The position numbers were made by a program, and so were the translations under genes. 64,000 bases of DNA, from the NCBI GenBank assembly GCA_030762895.1, contig CM061068.1:83397840-83461839 (forward strand). The letters run 5' to 3'. This stretch comes from Sophora flavescens (Eukaryota; Streptophyta; Magnoliopsida; Fabales; Fabaceae). The notes under the pieces are model-generated. The model searched no databases. It was not told the origin of the DNA and worked only from the letters and a program-made list of their open reading frames with translations. This document shows positions 1 to 11,691 of this stretch, piece by piece; positions within the stretch are counted from its first letter, which is position 1; every line of letters starts with the position of its first letter.

Positions 1-1404
1 CCAGAAATGAAAATGGAGCTGTTGTTGCTAGAGCAGACTGGACAACAGATCAAAAGGCAAAGCATCAACTCAATCTTAAAGCTAAGCATTAGTTGATGTG
101 TGCCATCACCAGATCAGAACATGACAAAGTTCACAGCTACAACACTGTCAAAGAAATCTGGGATACTCTTGCCCTACCTCATGAAGGTTCCTCACAAGTG
201 AAGGAATCAAAGATCAACATGCTGGTTCATCAGTATAAGCTATTCAAGATGCGTAAACAATAGACCAAATGTTTGGAAGATTCCAAACCATCACCAACAG
301 TCTCAGATCCCTTGGAAAAGTCTATGAAAATAGAGATCAAATTAGAAAAATCCTGAGAAGTCTATCCAAGTAGTGGAGACCTAAAGTTACTGCTATTCAG
401 GAAGCTAAAAACCTGAATACTCTTTCTCTGGAAGAGCTTCTTGGATCTCTCAAGGTTCATGAAATTGAACTGAATGAAGAAGAAAGCTCCAGAAAAGAAA
501 AGAGTATTGCCCTTAAGGCAAGGAAAGAAAGCTCATCAAAAGTCCTCAAGGTTGCTGAATCCTCAGATGAAGCTGGAATCTCGGATATTGATGAAGGATC
601 AGATGAGGATGGACTATCTTCCATCTCCAGAAAGATACAAAATATGTGGAGAAAGAAAGGTGGTTTCAGAAAGAAGCAGTTTAAAAGAAAGTTTTCCAAG
701 GAGAAGTCAGACTCCAAGGAGAAAGGTCCACCTTTGTGCTTTGAATGTAAGAAACTTGGTCATTTCAAAGCTGACTGCCCTGAGCTGAAGGATAAAAAGA
801 AATTCTTCAAAAAGAAGAAAGGTTTAATGGCTACATGGGAGGATCTTGATGTTTATTCATCAGATGGAGAAGATAATGCTGAGGAAGAGGCAAATATCCG
901 TCTCATCGAAGACACTGCATCAGAAAGTGAATACACTGATGCTGAGGTAATGGACTCTAACCTTTCCACTCTTCAAAATGCCTTTGATGAATTGTTACAT
1001 GAGTCGTCCATACTGTCTCGATAGTACATGAGTCTCAAAAATAAATTTTCTAAATTGACTAGAGAATATGGTAGGGTCTGCATTGAGAAACAAAACCTTA
1101 AAGACGAAAATGACACCCTAAAATCAGTGAATGTCAGTCTAGCTGACAAAATGCAGTGTGAGCCTGATGTTTCTTGTGAAGTTGTAAAACTGAAACAAGA
1201 TGTAACATATATGACAAACTCTCTGTCAAAGCTTGTAGGTGGCTCAGATAAACTTAATCTCATTTTAAGGTACTCTAGGTCACCACATGATAAATCTGGC
1301 ATTGGTTATGACAAAGAAGCAAGAGGCATCTCAACAAAAGTCAACACCACATACTCAGCACAGAGCTTCAAAAGCTCAAGATAAACATGCTAAAACAAAG
1401 TCTG
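1..1404 (+). pseudogene. SIRE-type Ty1/copia gag, decayed, 5' end outside window
   Basis: Gag (capsid/nucleocapsid) of a Ty1/copia element. The sequence aligns with the second copy at 18720-19660, which shows that the N-terminus lies left of the window. A CCHC zinc knuckle (CFECKKLGHFKADCP) is encoded at about 738-782 and is preceded by a Lys/Arg- and Ser/Asp-rich stretch. A probable coiled-coil region follows at 1028-1380 (VCIEKQNLKDENDTLKS). The frame is broken by stops, for example TAG at 90 and 262 (a Gln/Tyr site in the sister copy) and at 1022, so this is a pseudogene. SIRE assignment rests on the long gag, the env-like ORF downstream and the PPT/LTR form. The identity as copia gag is firm; the sublineage is inferred. 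Confidence 0.88.
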
Positions 1405-1776
1405 GCCCGTCCAACACCTTTTACAAAGTGTGTGGAAAGAATTGGCATACTACATTTAGATGCATACATAATAAGCATGCCAAGCATACTCGTCCAGTGA
1501 CTACTAACAAGAAAGGACCCAAGTCAGTTTGGGTACCTAAAGATAAGATCATACCTGTTGCAGATTTGCTTAACAACAGGAAAGAAACAAGCATCTTGGT
1601 ACTTGGACAGTGGGTACTCACGACACATGACAGGAGAAAGGTGTATGTTCCAAAACCTTAGGCACAAAGATGGTGGCTGGGTTACATTTGGAGGAAATCA
1701 GAAAGGGAAAATCATTGGTATAGGTAAAATTGGTAAACACCCTTTTCCCTTTGTTGATAATGTTAAAGTAGCTTAA
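1405..1776 (+). pseudogene. Copia second zinc-knuckle remnant and aspartic protease
   Basis: Continues the polyprotein of the copia element. A degenerate knuckle (VCGKNWHTTFRC) lies at about 1424-1460 and lacks the first Cys of CCHC. The protease core YLDSGYSRHMTG is at about 1600-1635, with the catalytic DSG triplet present, followed by the GG-rich flap-like part that ends at 1776. Reading requires frame changes between the knuckle, the protease and the integrase, so no continuous product can be made. Confidence 0.82.
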
Positions 1777-3125
1777 AACACAATCTACTGAGCATAAGTC
1801 AATTATGTGACAGTGGATATGCTGTTTCTTTTGATAAGAACATGTTTAATGTCAAGAAATATGATGGACCACTTTTATTCACTTCTAAGAGGCAGAACAA
1901 TATTTATAAGATTGACTTGGAGGTTCTCTCAAATCAAAGTGTCTCATGCCTAGTGTCCATTGAAGATGAGCGATGGATTTGGCATAAAAGGCTAGGTCGT
2001 CATGCAAGCTTGAAATTAATTTCAAAGCTAAATAAGCAGAACCTCGTGAGAGGATTACCAAACCTTAAGTTCAAATCTGATGCTCTTTGTGATGCATGTC
2101 AAAAGGGAAAACAAGTCAAAGGTTCTTTTGCATCTAAAAATGTCGTTAGTACCAATAGACCACTAGAGTTGCTACACCTTGTTCTTTTTGGTCCAACAAG
2201 GACTGCTTCTGTAAATGGTAAGAAATATGGTCTTGTCATTGTAGATTACTACACTAGATGGACATGGGTTATGTTCCTAGCTCACAAGGATGAGTCTTTC
2301 AACGTCTTCTCTGTATTCTGCAAACGTGTACAGAATGAAAAAGACATGTGTATCACTTCAATCAGAAGTATCCATGGGGGAGAGTTTCAAAATGAGCTAT
2401 TTCATAAGTTCTGTGAGGAAAATGGTATCTTTCACAACTTCTTAATACCTAGAACACCACAGCAAAATGGTGTGATAGAGAGAAAGAACAGATCTCTTCA
2501 AGAGATGGCTAGAACTATGCTCAATGACAACTCTGTCCCTAGACACTTCTGGTCGAAGTCTATTATCTTCGCTGCTACATTCAGAACAGAATATACATTA
2601 GACCAATCCTGAACAAGACTCCTTATGAATTGTGGAAAGGACGAAAACCCAACATATATTACTTTCACCCTTTTGGTTGTAAATGCTATATACTAAACAC
2701 TAAAGATCAACTTAGTAAGTTTGATGCAAAAGTAGATAATGGAATTCTGTTAGGATATTCTGAAACTTCAAAAGGCTTTAGAGTTTACAATTCTTGAACT
2801 CTGGTAGTAGAAGAACGTATTCATGTCAAGTTTGATGACAAGCAGCCTAATAAGAAATTATCAGATCTTGATGAAGCTTTTGCAGATCTTGATCTAAACA
2901 TCTTAGGAGATACAACAAAGATAAAAGATGATGATCAAGTAGACAACCCCACTCAAGAACCAAAAACCTCAACTTCTCAACATGATACAGTTCATAAATC
3001 TTGGTACTTCAGGAATTATCATCCACAAGATCAAATCATTGGAAACCCCAATGACAGGCTAAGAACCAGATCAACTTTCAAAAAGCAAGAAGATTCTGCA
3101 CTAGAAGAAGGATAGTCTCGAGTTG
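1777..3125 (+). pseudogene. Copia integrase with two catalytic Asp lost
   Basis: GAG-pre-integrase and integrase core of the same copia element. The HHCC zinc-binding region is visible (WHKRLGRH, then CDAC, about 1975-2100). In the DDE core the first Asp of the usual DLFGP motif is Val (HLVLFGP, about 2175), and the second Asp of the usual SDHG motif is Ile (RSIHGGEF, about 2370). The Glu of GVIERKNRS (about 2470) remains. The open frame 1842-2612 ends at a stop, and the C-terminal GYSETSKGFRVYN part continues in another frame to about 2795. A poorly conserved linker follows to about 3125. The loss of two catalytic acids and the frameshifts mean the protein is dead. Confidence 0.88.
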
Positions 3126-3572
3126 GAACCAAAGGGGAAAAGAAGACTTGTTGCTCGATGGATGGATTATGGGTATGCAAGAAGAGCTTCAATCAGTTTG
3201 TTTTCAAAGATGTATGAAGTTTGAGAACCTCGGGTTCCCATCCACCTAAAGATAAGTCAGTTATTGGAACAAAGTGGGTTTACAAAAACAAACTTGATAA
3301 AAATGGTAAGGTGGGGAGAAACAAAGCAAGACTTGTTGCTCAAGGTTACTCTTCAAGAAGCAATTATTGATCATCAATTTGAAAGCTGTTTGCACCTATT
3401 GCTAGACTAGAAGCAATTAGGATTTTACTTTCATTTGTTGCACATCATAGCATTATGCTTTTTCAAATGGATGTTAAAAGTGCTTTTCTAAATGGCTTTA
3501 TTAATGAAGAAGTATATGTAATGCAACCTCCGGGTTTTGAAAGTGAAACCCATCCAGAACATGTTTACATGC
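3126..3572 (+). pseudogene. Copia reverse transcriptase, N-terminal part only
   Basis: Start of RT: GTKWVYKNKLDKNGKV and ARLVAQGYS at about 3270-3355, then the in-frame palm start MDVKSAFLNG with PPGFE and PEHVYMLK (3469-3572). Stops and frameshifts occur at about 3115, 3218, 3368 and 3380. The sequence leaves the copia alignment at about 3570, just before the expected ALYGLKQ motif. The catalytic YVDD segment, the rest of RT and the N-terminal half of RNase H are missing; copia sequence resumes only at 7122. Confidence 0.85.
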
Positions 3573-4096
3573 TTAAATACCATATGATTTATATTTGTTT
3601 TTTTGGTTTTTTCTTTTTCTCCCCACACACCTATGCGAAATTATATGATTCCATAATTGCACAAATAGTCCAAACATGAAAGCATGGAAATGCAATACTA
3701 AAATCAAAGTGTTCACCAAAATACATAAAAAAACACAAAATACATCCAAAATATCATATTTGTTCTTCATCTCATTTTAGTAATTTGAGAAGTCTTATTG
3801 TAACCTAAATCTTGCAATATATGAACACATCAAGATCCAAACAGTAATGTGTCCTGGTCAAGAGGAAAGAGTACCATGAGCTCATCTAATTTCAAATCGA
3901 AATATTCATTAAGTATCAACAACTTGTTAAACTAAATTTTGCAATGAAACTCAAGTTGTACCTCTGAACAAAAACTCAAGTTGTCCCTTCAAGAAACGAT
4001 TCCTTTGAAACAAGTTGTACCTGAACAAAAAATAGGGAAACACTAAATACATGTTTACAATGAATGAAGTGTAAAACAACAAAATAATAAGTTACC

Positions 4097-6285
4097 TTAA
4101 TCCAAGGCCGTAAACTGACTACTAGTGTTCCCAATATCCTGATGCAATGCATTTATCTCTGGAAGCTCTAATAATATAATAATACAAAAAATATATAAGA
4201 AAGTCTGAAAAATATCAAATTCAATGATAAAATAATTAATAAACTTTTTACCCGAATCATCTTCAGCCATATGACTTTGTAGATTATCAACTTTTTCAGC
4301 TTTACTCCTCAACCAATTTTGAGTACAAATCAAAGCCTCTACTGTGGAGGGATGCAATGAACTATGGTATGGGTCAAGAACACTACCCCCGGTACTAAAT
4401 GCGGACTCAGATGACACAATAGACACTGGGATAGCTAATATGTCCCTAGCCATTCGAGAAAGAACATGATACTTCACCGTCTTATCTCTCCACCATTTGA
4501 GAATATCAAAATCATCACAATAGTCTTCCACATCATCTTCAATATATCTTTCCAACTTATTTCTCTCCAGCTCGCCTTGCTTCCTCCTTACCTTTCGTAT
4601 GAACGCACCTTTACATGATATTTCACTCTCGTCGTTTTGATCACCTTGTGCTTGAAGAGTACTATTCGAGGGTTGGGCATTAGAATCACAAGTATCATTG
4701 GGAATAGGATACCAAACAACATACTGAGAAAATATTTTTTTTATAAGATCTTTCAATTTTTTAATACTTTCCATCACAATAGCCATATCCGAACTGAATA
4801 CCTGATCCAAACAACACTCAAAATACTCCAATTTATATCTAGGGTCAAGGAAAATAGCCACCAACAACAGATAATTCAAATGCTCAATATCCCAATATTT
4901 GTCAAATTTTATTTTCATATTTGATGACATCCTATACAGCACCTCATCATCACTTTGCATCCACTTATTCAATGTAGCTTGGATTTCACCCCACTTATCA
5001 AAGAAGCCATTAGAAGTGACATGCAATGATGCAGAAAAAGTAAGGGTAGCATCATAGAAAATCTTTAAAAAATTAGTGAAAACACGAGCACGATTCCAAT
5101 CATCAATAAGAGGAGCACCCCCTTCACTATCAACAAATGCTACATAAGAGTGGTCATCAAATTGTAAGCGAACAAACGCCTTTTCATACTTTTCAGCTAT
5201 GTCTAACATCAAATAAGTGGAATTCCACCTAGTTGGCACATCAAGCACAAGCATTTGACCCATGGTTATGTTTGCCTCATCGACACACCTCTTAAAAGAG
5301 GCCAATCTTTATGGAGATGACCTCACATACTTGCAAGAAGCCCTTATCTTTGAAATAGAACTATCTAGTTCCTTCAACCCATCACTTACAATTAAGTTCA
5401 AGATGTGAGCACTACATCTCATATGCAAATACTCCCCTTTCAATATGGTAGTACCTTTCCAATCATCCATGCCTCTAACCAAATATGACATGGCTGTGGT
5501 GTTAGCACTAGCATTATCTACGGTTACAGTGCAAATCTTGGTAATACCCCAATCTTTTATGCATTTCTCTAAAGCTTTTCCTATGGTTTCCCCCCTATGG
5601 TCTGCAATCAAACCAAAACTCACTATCTTCTTTTGCAATTCCATCCCCTCATGTTTTGAATGGAAGTCCAAGTATCGGTTGTAAGGGAAACCATTTGATA
5701 GTTTTGTTCCAACAAAGATTTCAAAAGTACTTTCTCACCCATAAAGAGTTGCATGCAATCCTTTGCCATGGTCACACGACTAGGGATTTTAAATCGAGGT
5801 TGAGCCACACTAATGAAAGCTCTAAACCCGGGGTTATCGACAAACTTAAAAGGGAGCTCATCCATTGTTAGCAACTTAGCCAAAGCCTCTCTGCATTCAT
5901 CTTGCTTAAACTCAACAAGCCTCATAGATACAGTGTTATCATTCTCACTTTGTTTTCCTAGGGCAATCGTTTTTTGCTTCTTATCGGTGTTACTTGGGTT
6001 TTTAGTACACTTATTCATATGTTTGTTGAGGTTGGAAGTCCCATGATTACTACTATTGCAAGCATAATGTTTGCCACAATAGATACAGATAGCCTTATCA
6101 CCATCTTTCTTAAAATGATTCCAAGCCATAGATGGAGGTCTACTGGGTTTTTGTTTGACACGTACCTCTGGTGCAGGCTGTGCAGATTGACCTTCAACCT
6201 GAGGTATCTCACTGAAAGTTGTTTCTGTTGGAGGAGTAGGTGCACTAGAAATTTGAGTCCCAGCTGTATCTTGATTCTCAGTCAT
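4097..6285 (-). pseudogene. hAT transposase (BED zinc finger, RICESLEEPER-like), frameshifted
   Basis: Transposase of the hAT element, read right to left. The start ATG is at 6285. A BED zinc finger is at about residues 50-100 (WNHFKKDGDKAICIYCGKHY, then H and C ligands at about 6010-6140). The central RNase H-like region with DTWTS (about 5715) and TVDNASANT (about 5520) follows, then the domain common to RICESLEEPER-type proteins. The C-terminal hAT dimerisation region (IPVSIVSSESAFSTGG, about 4390-4440) closes the protein. Three frame blocks (6285-5623, 5671-5309, 5305-4097) show frameshifts near 5650 and 5307. The TGA/TAA-interrupted product is probably inactive. The family is firm; naming a domesticated host gene would be wrong because copia sequence flanks it. 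Confidence 0.85.
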
Positions 6286-6486
6286 TTTGAACCAAACCTA
6301 AGGAATTAAGGAATGCACACAAGAAGCATATATCAGAAAGAAAGAATCAATGATTCAAATAACCATAAAATAAAAAATCACAAAATAAAAAGTTTTAAAA
6401 CCCTAAAATCAAAAATCCCTAAATGCATAAATTGGGTACCAATCTCAGAGGGTGTCACAAACTCGTGGTGATGGAGTGTGGTGGAG

Positions 6487-6760
6487 AGGTGGAGGCCGGA
6501 GGGAGATGTCGCAGAGCCGATGATGGAGCAACTGAGCGAGGCGAAGAGGTGGAGAGGTATCGCGGTGATGGAGCGAGGTGAAGAGGTGGAGAGGTGTCGC
6601 GGACTCGAGGTGATGGAGTGGTGGAGACCGGAGGGAGGTGTCACGGTGTCGGTGATGGAGCGACTGAGCGAGGTGAAGAGGTTGAGAGGTATCGCGGTGA
6701 TGGAGCGAGGTGAAGAGGTGGAGAGATGTCGCGGTGATGGAGGGTACTGGTCGCGGTGGC
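6487..6760. repeat. 132-bp tandem duplication, GC-rich, in hAT 5' region
   Basis: Two consecutive copies of a purine-rich unit, about 6491-6622 and 6623-6760 (period 132 bp from the CCGGAGGGAG anchors at 6496 and 6628). They lie upstream of the transposase on its strand, so they belong to its promoter or leader. Long ORFs here on both strands arise from low complexity (GGAGAGGT/GCGATGG) and are not genes. Confidence 0.75.
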
Positions 6761-6937
6761 GAGCGGTGCTGGAAGGTAGGCCACCGCCGCTGACTTGGAT
6801 GATGAGAGGTGAAGTAGGGTTTGAAATTTGGAGAGGAGAACTGGTGAAGACAGTCGAGTGTCGAGATGGAGATAGTGACTCTGTGTCTCTATCACAGTGT
6901 CTGATATATAAATATATAATTAAAAAAAATAGTAGGG

Positions 6938-7121
6938 GTTCGGTTCGGTTCGGTTCTAGCGGGTTCACTTTTCCTGGAACCGAGAATCGAACCAAACCAT
7001 GGTCGGGTCCATTGATTTTTACCCGAACCGAACCAATGATCCGAACCGAACCACAAAAACAGATCGGTTCGGTATGGATCGGCTGGGTTCGCTGGTCGGA
7101 TTATATCCACTTACACCCCTA
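6938..7121. repeat. hAT subterminal GGTTCGG/CCGAACC repeats and right terminus
   Basis: At least seven copies of GGTTCGG or its complement CCGAACC cluster within 180 bp of the right end, in both orientations. Such motifs are typical transposase binding sites at hAT ends. The terminus is CACCCCTA at 7114-7121. Confidence 0.7.
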
Positions 7122-7464
7122 CCCCTATCAACTGCTGGAGCTGAGTATATTTCAGCTGCTAGTTGTTGCTCACAACTTCTTTGGATCAAACATTAATTGG
7201 AGGACTACAATGTGTTTGTAAGTAGTATTCCACTTTTGTGTGATAATTCTGCTGCAATAAATCTATCTAAGAACCCAATTTTGCATTCTAGAGCTAAGCA
7301 CATAGAAATTAAACATCATTTTATTAGGGATTATGTGCAAAAGGTGTGTTTGATATACAATTGTGGATACTGACCATCAATGGGCATATATCTTTACTAA
7401 ACCTCTTGCTGAGGACATATTTATTTTTATTAGGAATGATCTTAATATGTTATGTGTGGATTGA
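7122..7464 (+). pseudogene. Copia RNase H, C-terminal end
   Basis: Resumption of the copia element directly after the hAT end: STAGAEYISAASCCSQLLW at about 7128-7190, LCDNSAAINLSKNP (about 7238-7280), SRAKHIEIKHHFIRDYV (about 7290-7340) and ADIFTKPLAED, with the pol stop TGA at 7462-7464. The Glu of the usual STAEAEY motif is Gly here (AGAEY). One frameshift lies near 7200 and another near 7355. Confidence 0.87.
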
Positions 7465-7955
7465 TTAAGGTGTCTAGCCTAGAGAATCTTTGTTGAGGTA
7501 TGTGCGTCTAAAGCATTTCAAGTCCATTGTATGATTAATATACGCGTCCATTGCATATCGCGTCCACTGTATTTGTGTGCCACGTCCACTGCATGTCGCG
7601 TCTATGCTTTATTGTAATTTGTTTGGGCCCGTCCATACTTGCTTATGCTTAAACCTATCTATGCATATATTTTTAAATGCATTTTTTTTTTGTTTCTAAG
7701 ACATATCTATCTAGTCTATTCTCTTTACTGAGTCAGTAATTCCATCAATCCCATCAAGACCTTTTTATAGTTTCAATATACCAACGCCATTTTATCCTTA
7801 ATGACATGTCATATCAATTTTTTTTTTGACAAACCTTTGGGATTCAAAACATTTTTAAAAGAATTTTCTTCCCTCTGAGAAAACTTTACACTTCTTCGAA
7901 ACTCTCTATCTCTCCTCCCCTCTGCTTTCAAACCCTAAGTCTTAGATCACCAAAA
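7465..7955 (+). other. Spacer between copia pol and env-like ORF
   Basis: Non-coding. It holds a cluster of short CGTCCAYTG-like repeats (about 7505-7610, roughly five imperfect copies) and a pyrimidine-rich stretch just before the ATG of the next ORF at 7956. In SIRE-type elements this interval is where a subgenomic or spliced RNA for the third ORF would be set up. No defined promoter can be named. Confidence 0.5.
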
Positions 7956-10900
7956 ATGGTTTCTTCTTCAACCTTCAACGTGGACAAACTCAACATAGCT
8001 ATTGAGCATCACATCAACTTTGGAGTTGTGCATGACTACAATTTGGATATTAGCAAGAACATTAACACTGCAAGATGGGGATGACTCTTCATCGAGAAAG
8101 TCTATGTCTTTCCCAACATGATTAGGGAATTCTGGAGGAATGTTCAAGTGACTGATACTGACTTCTCCTCTATTGTGTTAAGAAAGAAGATTGTAGTCTC
8201 AGAGAAAACCATTGCTGATGCCATCTTCTGTGCTCAGGAAGGAGTGGTACTTACTGAGTCTTGGGAGACCGAACTGGGAGGCACTGAAGTGATTGAAGCC
8301 TTCTTGATGAGATAGGATACTGTTCGAAATCATTCTTGGAAAGCTGTTGAAATGAAGGACATCATTCGTATCCTTCATCAATTACTGAACAAGGTAGTTC
8401 TTCACAAGGTTGGGTCCAAGGACAACCTATCAGCCCTGCACAAATTCTGTCTTTGCCACCTTTTCACGGAAATGAAGATAAATCTTCCCAGAATCTTGTA
8501 TGGAAGATTTAGAGATGTTGTGATCAACAAGAAGAAACTCACAGCATTTCCCTATTGCCATCTTCTCTCCAAAATCTTCAAAGCTCAAGGAATCCATGAA
8601 TTTATTGCTGCAAGGACTCCTGAAGAACAAGCCAGGATCTTAATTGAAAAACCAATGTCTGCTGCTGACTTTGGTAGAATGAACATTACAAATATGAATC
8701 TTGGCACCAATATTGCTGCTTCTATAGCTAAGACAGAGGAACTGATGAATATTAAGGAAGAAATGATGGAACAAAACAATGCTGGGGTTCTGGGACTGAA
8801 GAGGAATGTCACGAAGAAAACTACAGCTGCAAGGAAGCCAATACCAAAGAGGCCTACTGGTGGAATTGTCATCAGGGAGCCTACAGCTGTTGCCCCTCAA
8901 CCTGCACCTTCACAGAAAAGGACAAGAAGTATGATCTTGTCACATGATGATGATGAGGATAGGATTCCCATCAGCTCTATTCTGAAGAAATAGAAAACTG
9001 TTGCTACCTCTGTTGCTGTTGTTGCCCCACCTGCCATTCCAACTAAGAGAAGGCAACCATAGAGGAAAGCCAAAGTTGTGTATGAAACTGAGGTAACACT
9101 ACTTGCTAATGACCCTGTTAAGTTAGAAGTAGATGCCCTAGTTTCTAGCTTTGAGCATAGGGTAGATAATTCTGGATCTACTATGAATGATGATGTATAC
9201 ATTCCCATACCCCTCTCACCTCAAACAAACCTTCAAAACCAACCACAAACAGCCTCACCCACAAGACCAACATTCTAACCTATCATCCCTGCCAATGACC
9301 CCTGGTTTAACCAACCAGATGATGGTATTAGCCCTGGTGCCCCTTTTCCAAATATCAGAAGAATCAGATTTCCCTATATTGATCCATCTGTTCTGTATGA
9401 GGGAAAAGCTGAAAATTGGGCCACGGTTAAGAGAGACTGGAAGATTCTATTCCACAAACATGAACCTGAACCTGTCTCAACCAGACCCTTCTATCTATTT
9501 CCAGAATATGACTATGAACCAGAGACCATAACCCTATCAGTCTATGTACCAACACCATATGTCCTAACCATTACACAACCACTTCCATCGACTCTCCATA
9601 ACCATCTTGGTCCTGCCCTAATTCACCTTCCCCAAAAGAAATTTCCACCAAGAAAAATTTACCCCGACTTAATCAAATATCCACCCTTCAAGCCCTTCAT
9701 TGAAGGAGTTGAGAGACACATCATCTCAGATTGGCATACAGACCCTGCCAAGAAAGACCTCACCAATGACACATGCAAAAGGTCCAAATCATACATACAT
9801 GTCCCCTTCATCATGGACATAAACACTGGCTGGGAAACATTTAAGCATCCTAGCATGTATGGTAGAGCTGCAGATTTTGTTGATACTTTGATGTATGAGA
9901 TGCTGAAGTGGGAGTTTAGCCATTTTAGAATTGACAAAGCTACAAACTTTGTCCCTCCAACCTGGCTAAGATATTCATCAGTAACCAATATCGGGATCAA
10001 GCCATACATGATTGCTCCAAGACTGCCAATGCTAGATCTACACAAAGACAAAGACAATAAAAGAAGAAGGTTCAAAGGCAAGATGCCAGAAAATGAGCCA
10101 ATCATGCTGAACCTCAAGACAGAACCATCTGACTACACTCTACTGGAGTTTTGGCAATCTCTCTCAATTGAGGAAGTCTCTGAAAAGGAACCTGCAGCTA
10201 ACTTCTGGAAATCTCATGTCATCCACTGCACAAGAGAAGCCTCCACTTCAGGACTGACTCAAGAAGAGAAGAAAGTTATTCCAACTGTCAAGGAAAATGT
10301 GGCATTTCAAATTGCAGATTCATCATCATCAAATATATCTTTGGCCTGCCTGTCACCAGTCTCCACTTTGAAAATGAAGATACCATTCGGTGGTTCAAGG
10401 AATTACCTGAAGCAGTACATCAGTATGCTATCTCACCTCCTCTATCACCACCATCAGAGCACACTGAAGAAGAAATCATTGTTGAAGATCCTGCAGTAGA
10501 GCCCGAGTATGTTAAAATAGTAATTGAGCATGAGGAAGTTGTTGAGTCTACTCTCAGACCAAGCACTTTAGAGAAGCGCTCATCTCAACCTTTAGCTCTA
10601 ACAATTATTCACCCTTAGGATTAACCTCAACAGTCAAGAGCATTGGACACCATGCCAAGTCATGGACATGCTCAAGACAGTGCTGAAAGCTCCAGACCAT
10701 CACTCTACCACCAAACTTTGAAGAGATGATTGGCAAAATTATTGAAGAAAGAGTTAAAGCTGAAGTGAAAGAGCAAGTAAGAGAACAGGTTGCAGAAGCT
10801 CTAGTTCCAACAAATTTAATGATGAACCAGATGATGAGCATCATGCTCAACTTTCAGCAAAGCCAGAATCTACCAACACAGATCCCTGCTCCTACTCCAA

Positions 10901-10956
10901 ATCCTGATCAGAATCTGAACCAAAATCCTCCTCCTTCTCCTCCACCTTCCTTTTAA
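7956..10956 (+). pseudogene. Env-like third ORF of SIRE-type copia (plant transposon protein), decayed
   Basis: Post-pol ORF characteristic of SIRE/Maximus copia elements, of unproven function. The start ATG at 7956 (MVSSSTFNVDK) follows a leader. The N-terminal part (to about 8990) looks like the domain usually called putative plant transposon protein. A Pro/Lys-rich linker follows, and a second globular part spans about 9300-10500. A helical, charged coiled-coil segment (EERVKAEVKEQVREQVAEAL, about 10745-10805) comes before a Pro/Asn-rich C-terminus ending at 10956. Stops at about 8083, 8313, 8991 and 9061, plus frameshifts, break the frame. No signal peptide is seen at this start. The position makes env-like the usual label; an envelope role is not shown by the sequence. 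Confidence 0.75.
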
Positions 10957-11096
10957 TTTGTTTTCCTCTTACTGACAATGATGGTCCACTCCTTTAGCTT
11001 TTTGTCTGATGACAAAAAAAGGGGAGAAAGGAAAGAAAATTAAATTTAATAAGAAGTCAGTTTTTGAAAAACATATATCTGTTTGCATATGCATAT
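10957..11096 (+). other. Copia 3' UTR, left part, with first polypurine tract
   Basis: Non-coding 3' region of the copia element. A polypurine tract (ACAAAAAAAGGGGAGAAAGG, about 11012-11031) resembles the second, LTR-adjacent tract at about 17021-17034. The Cassandra insertion at 11097 splits this UTR; it resumes at 16699. Confidence 0.65.
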
Positions 11097-11193
11097 TGTA
11101 ACATCCCTGACTGCTTTATGGATTGACGACTGTCCCCACAAACCAACACTAGTTTTTCAACGTGCTTTGTCCTCACTCACACGCATCCTGGGA
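11097..11193 (-). repeat. Inverted copy of the Cassandra LTR 3' end
   Basis: Reverse complement of the LTR tail 11584-11677 with about 10% mismatches. It begins TGTAACATCCCTG and runs to CACACGCATCCTGGGA, where it joins directly to a normal LTR end (ATGTTATA) and the PBS. The junction shares GGGA with the LTR end. Confidence 0.85.
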
Positions 11194-11271
11194 TGTTATA
11201 AATGGTATCAGAGCGGCACCTCTCCCACTACGGTGTGGTTCGGGGATGAACCAAGCAGAAGCTGGTGGGCA

Positions 11272-11677
11272 TGTAACACCCGGGGCTGACGAGGGCGGGG
11301 AGTGGTCGCCGATGCAAGAAGGCACGGACAAGGAGCGGCTCCTGGCAGGCTTCTAGGTGGAGGGACACATGAATGAACCGATTACACACCCGAATGAGAG
11401 GGATCCTGAGACTGTGTAGGTATGGGACTATACAGTTGAGGAAGGCTTATATGAATTGATTGGTACTACCTATACTAACAAGATGCATCTTCTTTTCGGT
11501 AGCTCATCACTTAAGAACTCCACAGTTAAGCGTGCTTGACTTGGAGCAATTCTGGGATGGGTGACCTCCTGGGAAGTTTTCCCAGGAAGCGTGTGAGTGA
11601 GGACAAAGCACGCTGAAAAGACCAATGTTGATTTATGGGGACAGTCGTCAATCCATAGAGCAGCCAGGGATGTTACA
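11272..11677 (+). repeat. Complete Cassandra LTR (406 bp)
   Basis: Starts TGTAACACCCGGGGCTG and ends CAGGGATGTTACA, followed by AATGGTATCAGAGC. It carries the 5S-like domain at 11503-11580. The third copy (11749-11750 plus 16318-16698) is the same length class and differs by scattered substitutions, including GCGTGCTTGA to GCGTCGTTCA inside the 5S region. Confidence 0.88.
11503..11580 (+). promoter_or_regulatory. 5S-rRNA-like domain with Pol III internal promoter
   Basis: Closely follows the 3' two-thirds of plant 5S rRNA: AGAACTCCACAGTTAAGCG (A-box region, about 11514-11532) and GGATGGGTGACCTCCTGGGA (C-box region, about 11555-11574). This is the defining mark of Cassandra LTRs. It is not a 5S gene, because the 5' third does not match and it lies within an LTR. 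Confidence 0.85.
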
Positions 11678-11679
11678 AA

Positions 11680-11691
11680 TGGTATCAGAGC
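11680..11691 (+). promoter_or_regulatory. Cassandra primer-binding site (initiator tRNA-Met)
   Basis: TGGTATCAGAGC two bases after the LTR end, complementary to the 3' end of initiator tRNA-Met. The same site occurs at 11203-11214 in the first internal region. The internal region also contains a GGTTCGGGGACGAACC hairpin (about 11714-11729). Confidence 0.85.

Larger units (their letters stand above)
3573..7121 (-). mobile_element. hAT DNA transposon, left end missing, inside copia pol
   Basis: A hAT element inserted in the copia RT/RNase H region. The right end CCACTTACACCCCTA (7107-7121) reads as a hAT-like TAGGGGTG terminus on the minus strand. It lies next to repeats of GGTTCGG/CCGAACC (6938-7090), as expected for subterminal binding sites. 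No matching terminus is visible near 3573 and about 0.8 kb of copia pol is absent, so the left end was probably lost with adjacent copia sequence. The segment 3573-4096 is AT-rich and has no gene; it is probably the transposase 3' UTR. Confidence 0.8.

Noticed and set aside
6378..7221. Long ORFs on both strands over the hAT 5' region
   Set aside because: Purine-rich low complexity and a 132-bp tandem duplication produce them; no domain is seen.
11503..11580. A 5S rRNA gene
   Set aside because: Only the last two-thirds match 5S rRNA and the segment is inside a Cassandra LTR with LTR ends, PBS and TSD.
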